DNA from: an uncultured Lachnospiraceae bacterium | Lineage (GTDB): Bacteria > Bacillota_A > Clostridia > TANB77 > CAG-508 | DNA: 43,741 nt | Direction: 5' to 3' | Assembly (NCBI GenBank): GCA_947165105.1 | Contig: CAMUZC010000006.1 | Coordinates: 1 to 43,741, forward strand | Shown: one piece after another, positions 42,120-43,741 of the stretch | Position numbering within the stretch: the stretch's first letter is position 1 | Layout of the letters: each line of letters starts with the position of its first letter | Notes under the pieces: generated by a model | The model's input: only the letters and a program-made list of their open reading frames with translations | Told to the model about the DNA's origin: nothing | Databases searched by the model: none | Position numbers and translations under genes: made by a program

Positions 42120-43025
42120 ATGGAAAATGTAAATAGATATAATAAATTAAATGAATATTTAAAGAATAAGTTTGGTGAAAGGACTTTAAAGATTTGCATA
42201 GACGGAGGTTTTACTTGTCCTAACAGAGATGGAACTGTTGGTAACGGTGGTTGTATTTTCTGTAGTGAACGAGGCTCTGGCGATCATATTTGTAAGCAGA
42301 ATGATATAAGTGAACAGGTAAAAAAATACTTTTCGAGCTACAAAAGTGAAAGAGCAAATAAATTCATCGTTTATTTTCAAAATTTTACAAATACTTATGA
42401 TTCTGTTTCAAATTTAAAAGAAAAATATGATGCTGCTTTAATTGATAATAGAATTGTTGGCTTAGAAATTGCTACAAGACCTGATTGTATTAATGAAGAT
42501 ATCTGTAAATTACTTTCTAGTTATACTAATAAATATTATGTTTGTGTCGAACTGGGTTTACAAACATCTAATGAAAAAACTGCCAAATTTATTAATCGTG
42601 GATATGAAAATGCTGTGTTTACTGCTGCTGTTCGAATTTTAAAACAATATGGTATTGATGTTGTGACTCATATAATGATTGGATTACCTGGTGAAACTAT
42701 GGATGATTTGACCAATACAATTGATTTTGTAAATAGACACTCTATAGATGGAATTAAGATTCATAATGTTTATGTTGTAAAAAACACTGTGTTGGCTGAT
42801 TTGTATTATAAAGGATTGTACTCTCCTATGGGGTTTGATGAGTATTTGGAATACCTGGTTTATGCTATAACTCATTTACGTCCTGATATTGTTATTCATA
42901 GAATTTCTGGTGACGCGCCAAAAGATTTGCTTATTGCTCCTGAGTGGAATGTGCATAAGAAGTGGGTTTTGAATGGGTTGGATAGAGTTTTGAGAGAGAA
43001 AGATTTGTGGCAAGGGAAATTTTGA
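42120..43025 (+). CDS. TIGR01212-family radical SAM protein (YtqA/YhcC type)
   Basis: 301 aa radical SAM enzyme. The cluster motif is C-PNRDGTVGNGG-C-IF-C near residues 35-50, with the longer spacing between the first two Cys that marks this family. GLEIATRPDCI and VELGLQTSNEKTAKFINRG follow, and then HIMIGLPGETMDD. The opening RYNKLNEYLKNKFGERTLKI aligns with the expected family start, so the ATG is right even though there is no RBS; the promoter places the transcript start at or next to it. The family is thought to act on RNA, but the substrate is not established to my knowledge. It ends at a long hairpin. Confidence 0.9.
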   Translation: MENVNRYNKLNEYLKNKFGERTLKICIDGGFTCPNRDGTVGNGGCIFCSERGSGDHICKQNDISEQVKKYFSSYKSERANKFIVYFQNFTNTYDSVSNLKEKYDAALIDNRIVGLEIATRPDCINEDICKLLSSYTNKYYVCVELGLQTSNEKTAKFINRGYENAVFTAAVRILKQYGIDVVTHIMIGLPGETMDDLTNTIDFVNRHSIDGIKIHNVYVVKNTVLADLYYKGLYSPMGFDEYLEYLVYAITHLRPDIVIHRISGDAPKDLLIAPEWNVHKKWVLNGLDRVLREKDLWQGKF

Positions 43026-43030
43026 AAATT

Positions 43031-43086
43031 AAAAATGGGGACGGAGAAAATTTTAAAAATTTAAAATCTTCTCCGTCCCCATTTTT
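43031..43086. terminator. Long bidirectional hairpin with GGGGACGG arms
   Basis: 18-bp perfect arms AAAAATGGGGACGGAGAA and complement, and an AT-rich centre that can continue pairing. It can end both the radical-SAM gene and the TPR gene. The GGGGACGG core links it to the dispersed repeat family. Confidence 0.85.
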
Positions 43087-43741
43087 AAAGCTCTGGTTCC
43101 TCATCAAAACTATCCTTATTTTTATCTTTCTCTTTAATTCTAACTTCATCACTTGGAAACATCGTTATTAACTTGCTTCTATCATTTGGAAGAGTAACTA
43201 CTGTTAAGTAATTTAATGTATGTCCGTCTCCTTCACTTCCTCCTTCATAGCCACAATTTTCTATGTGGAAACAATATATGTCATCCATGTATCCTATTTG
43301 TTTTTCAACTTTATTAAAATCTAACTTATCCAAAACATCCTTTGGATTTATATTTAGAACTCCATGGATTTTTTTATTTTTGTCATCTCTCATATGTTTC
43401 ATTACATGATTAATCCTTGCTTGTTCATCCTGAATATCGTATCCTAAATTCTGTATAATGTAATCATACATTTTCGCAGATTCTTTATCTTTGCCTTGTT
43501 CAGCATATAATTTTCCTAGTTCCAATCTTGCATGGACGTTTTTAGGATCTAATTCCATATACTCTTTAAATAACTTCTCTGCTTCTTTTTCTTTTCCTTG
43601 CTTTGCATATAATTTTCCTAGTTCTAATCTTGCATGGACGTTTTTAGGATCTAATTCCATATACTCTTTAAATAACTTCTCTGCTTCTTTTTCTTTTCCT
43701 TGCTTTGCATATAATTTTCCTAGTTCTAATCTTGCATGGAC
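43085..43741 (-). CDS. TPR-repeat protein (5' end beyond the window)
   Basis: Open to the last base, so the start is not seen. The visible N-terminal part is tandem 34-residue TPR units (for example LDPKNVHARLELGKLYA followed by KQGKEKEAEKLFKEYME), the first two nearly identical at the DNA level. A non-repeat C-terminal domain of about 125 aa follows (from YDYIIQNLGYDIQD), with CFHIENCGYEGGSEGDGH and an acidic end. I do not recognise that domain. TPR units mediate protein binding, and partners are unknown. Confidence 0.8.
   Translation of the reverse strand, partial: VHARLELGKLYAKQGKEKEAEKLFKEYMELDPKNVHARLELGKLYAKQGKEKEAEKLFKEYMELDPKNVHARLELGKLYAEQGKDKESAKMYDYIIQNLGYDIQDEQARINHVMKHMRDDKNKKIHGVLNINPKDVLDKLDFNKVEKQIGYMDDIYCFHIENCGYEGGSEGDGHTLNYLTVVTLPNDRSKLITMFPSDEVRIKEKDKNKDSFDEEPEL
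43497..43741. repeat. 102-bp tandem repeat coding for TPR units
   Basis: The period is 102 bases (GGATCT recurs at 43545 and 43647). The last two copies are identical over the 95 bases visible; the copy before them has several mismatches. Confidence 0.85.

Noticed and set aside
43497..43741. CRISPR array at the window end
   Set aside because: The repeats are contiguous 102-bp units without spacers and encode TPR motifs in frame.
1..43741. tRNA, rRNA or CRISPR loci
   Set aside because: No cloverleaf with a GGTTCRA-type arm, no rRNA-like block and no spaced short repeats were found by eye.

Overview
The window looks like a chromosomal segment of a low-GC, spore-forming Bacillota of the Clostridia type. 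It is AT-rich, has strong AGGAGG ribosome sites, carries the spoIIIA sporulation locus and a type II fatty-acid synthesis operon, and most genes lie on the minus strand. I saw no rRNA, tRNA, CRISPR array, transposase or phage structural gene.

Layout: (1) 1-3.9 kb: tail of a U32 peptidase, a small unknown gene, and a zinc-uptake operon zur-znuA-znuC-znuB with a palindrome at its promoter. (2) 3.9-10.8 kb: a ComEC-like metallo-hydrolase with a DUF3006 partner, a cyclophilin lipoprotein, a lone RusA nuclease, membrane proteins and phosphofructokinase. (3) 10.8-14.9 kb: a glucosaminidase and hisG-hisIE-hisS, preceded by a leader that encodes a 17-residue peptide with three consecutive His codons followed by an intrinsic terminator. 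(4) 14.9-22.9 kb: spoIIIAB-AH and spoIIIAA, separated from each other by three unrelated genes. (5) 23.1-35.2 kb: a tiny plus-strand gene, yebC, and one long FAS operon (acyl-CoA ligase, birA, fabD, fabG, fabF, accB, fabZ, accC, accD, accA, fabI, acpP, tetR). (6) 35.4-43.7 kb: a small orphan, copA, tcdA, mutL, another orphan, a ZIP metal transporter, a radical-SAM gene on what looks like a leaderless mRNA, and a TPR protein running off the end.

The main result is a pattern across four conserved genes: spoIIIAA, spoIIIAG, mutL and the ZIP transporter. Each is split into two overlapping reading frames and each needs a +1 shift. At every break the zero-frame codon is CGG, and skipping its C reads GGA or GGC as a glycine expected by the family (DEIG in SpoIIIAA, HNIPEG in ZIP, the METGIKL region of MutL, the GGGVRT region of SpoIIIAG). 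By hand scan, CGG is otherwise not used in frame in the housekeeping genes, apart from one codon in the repeat-derived tail of spoIIIAA, although it occurs about 80 times out of frame in them. It is used as ordinary Arg only in a handful of small or accessory genes. The simplest reading is that CGG is unassigned or very slowly decoded in this host and acts as a +1 frameshift signal. A base-calling artefact at such sites is the main alternative.

A secondary theme is a dispersed family of short inverted repeats with a GGGGACGG core. They lie between genes and in two cases supply the stop codon of a spoIIIA gene. Several accessory or orphan genes also share a promoter of the form TTGCNN-17 bp-TATAAT.
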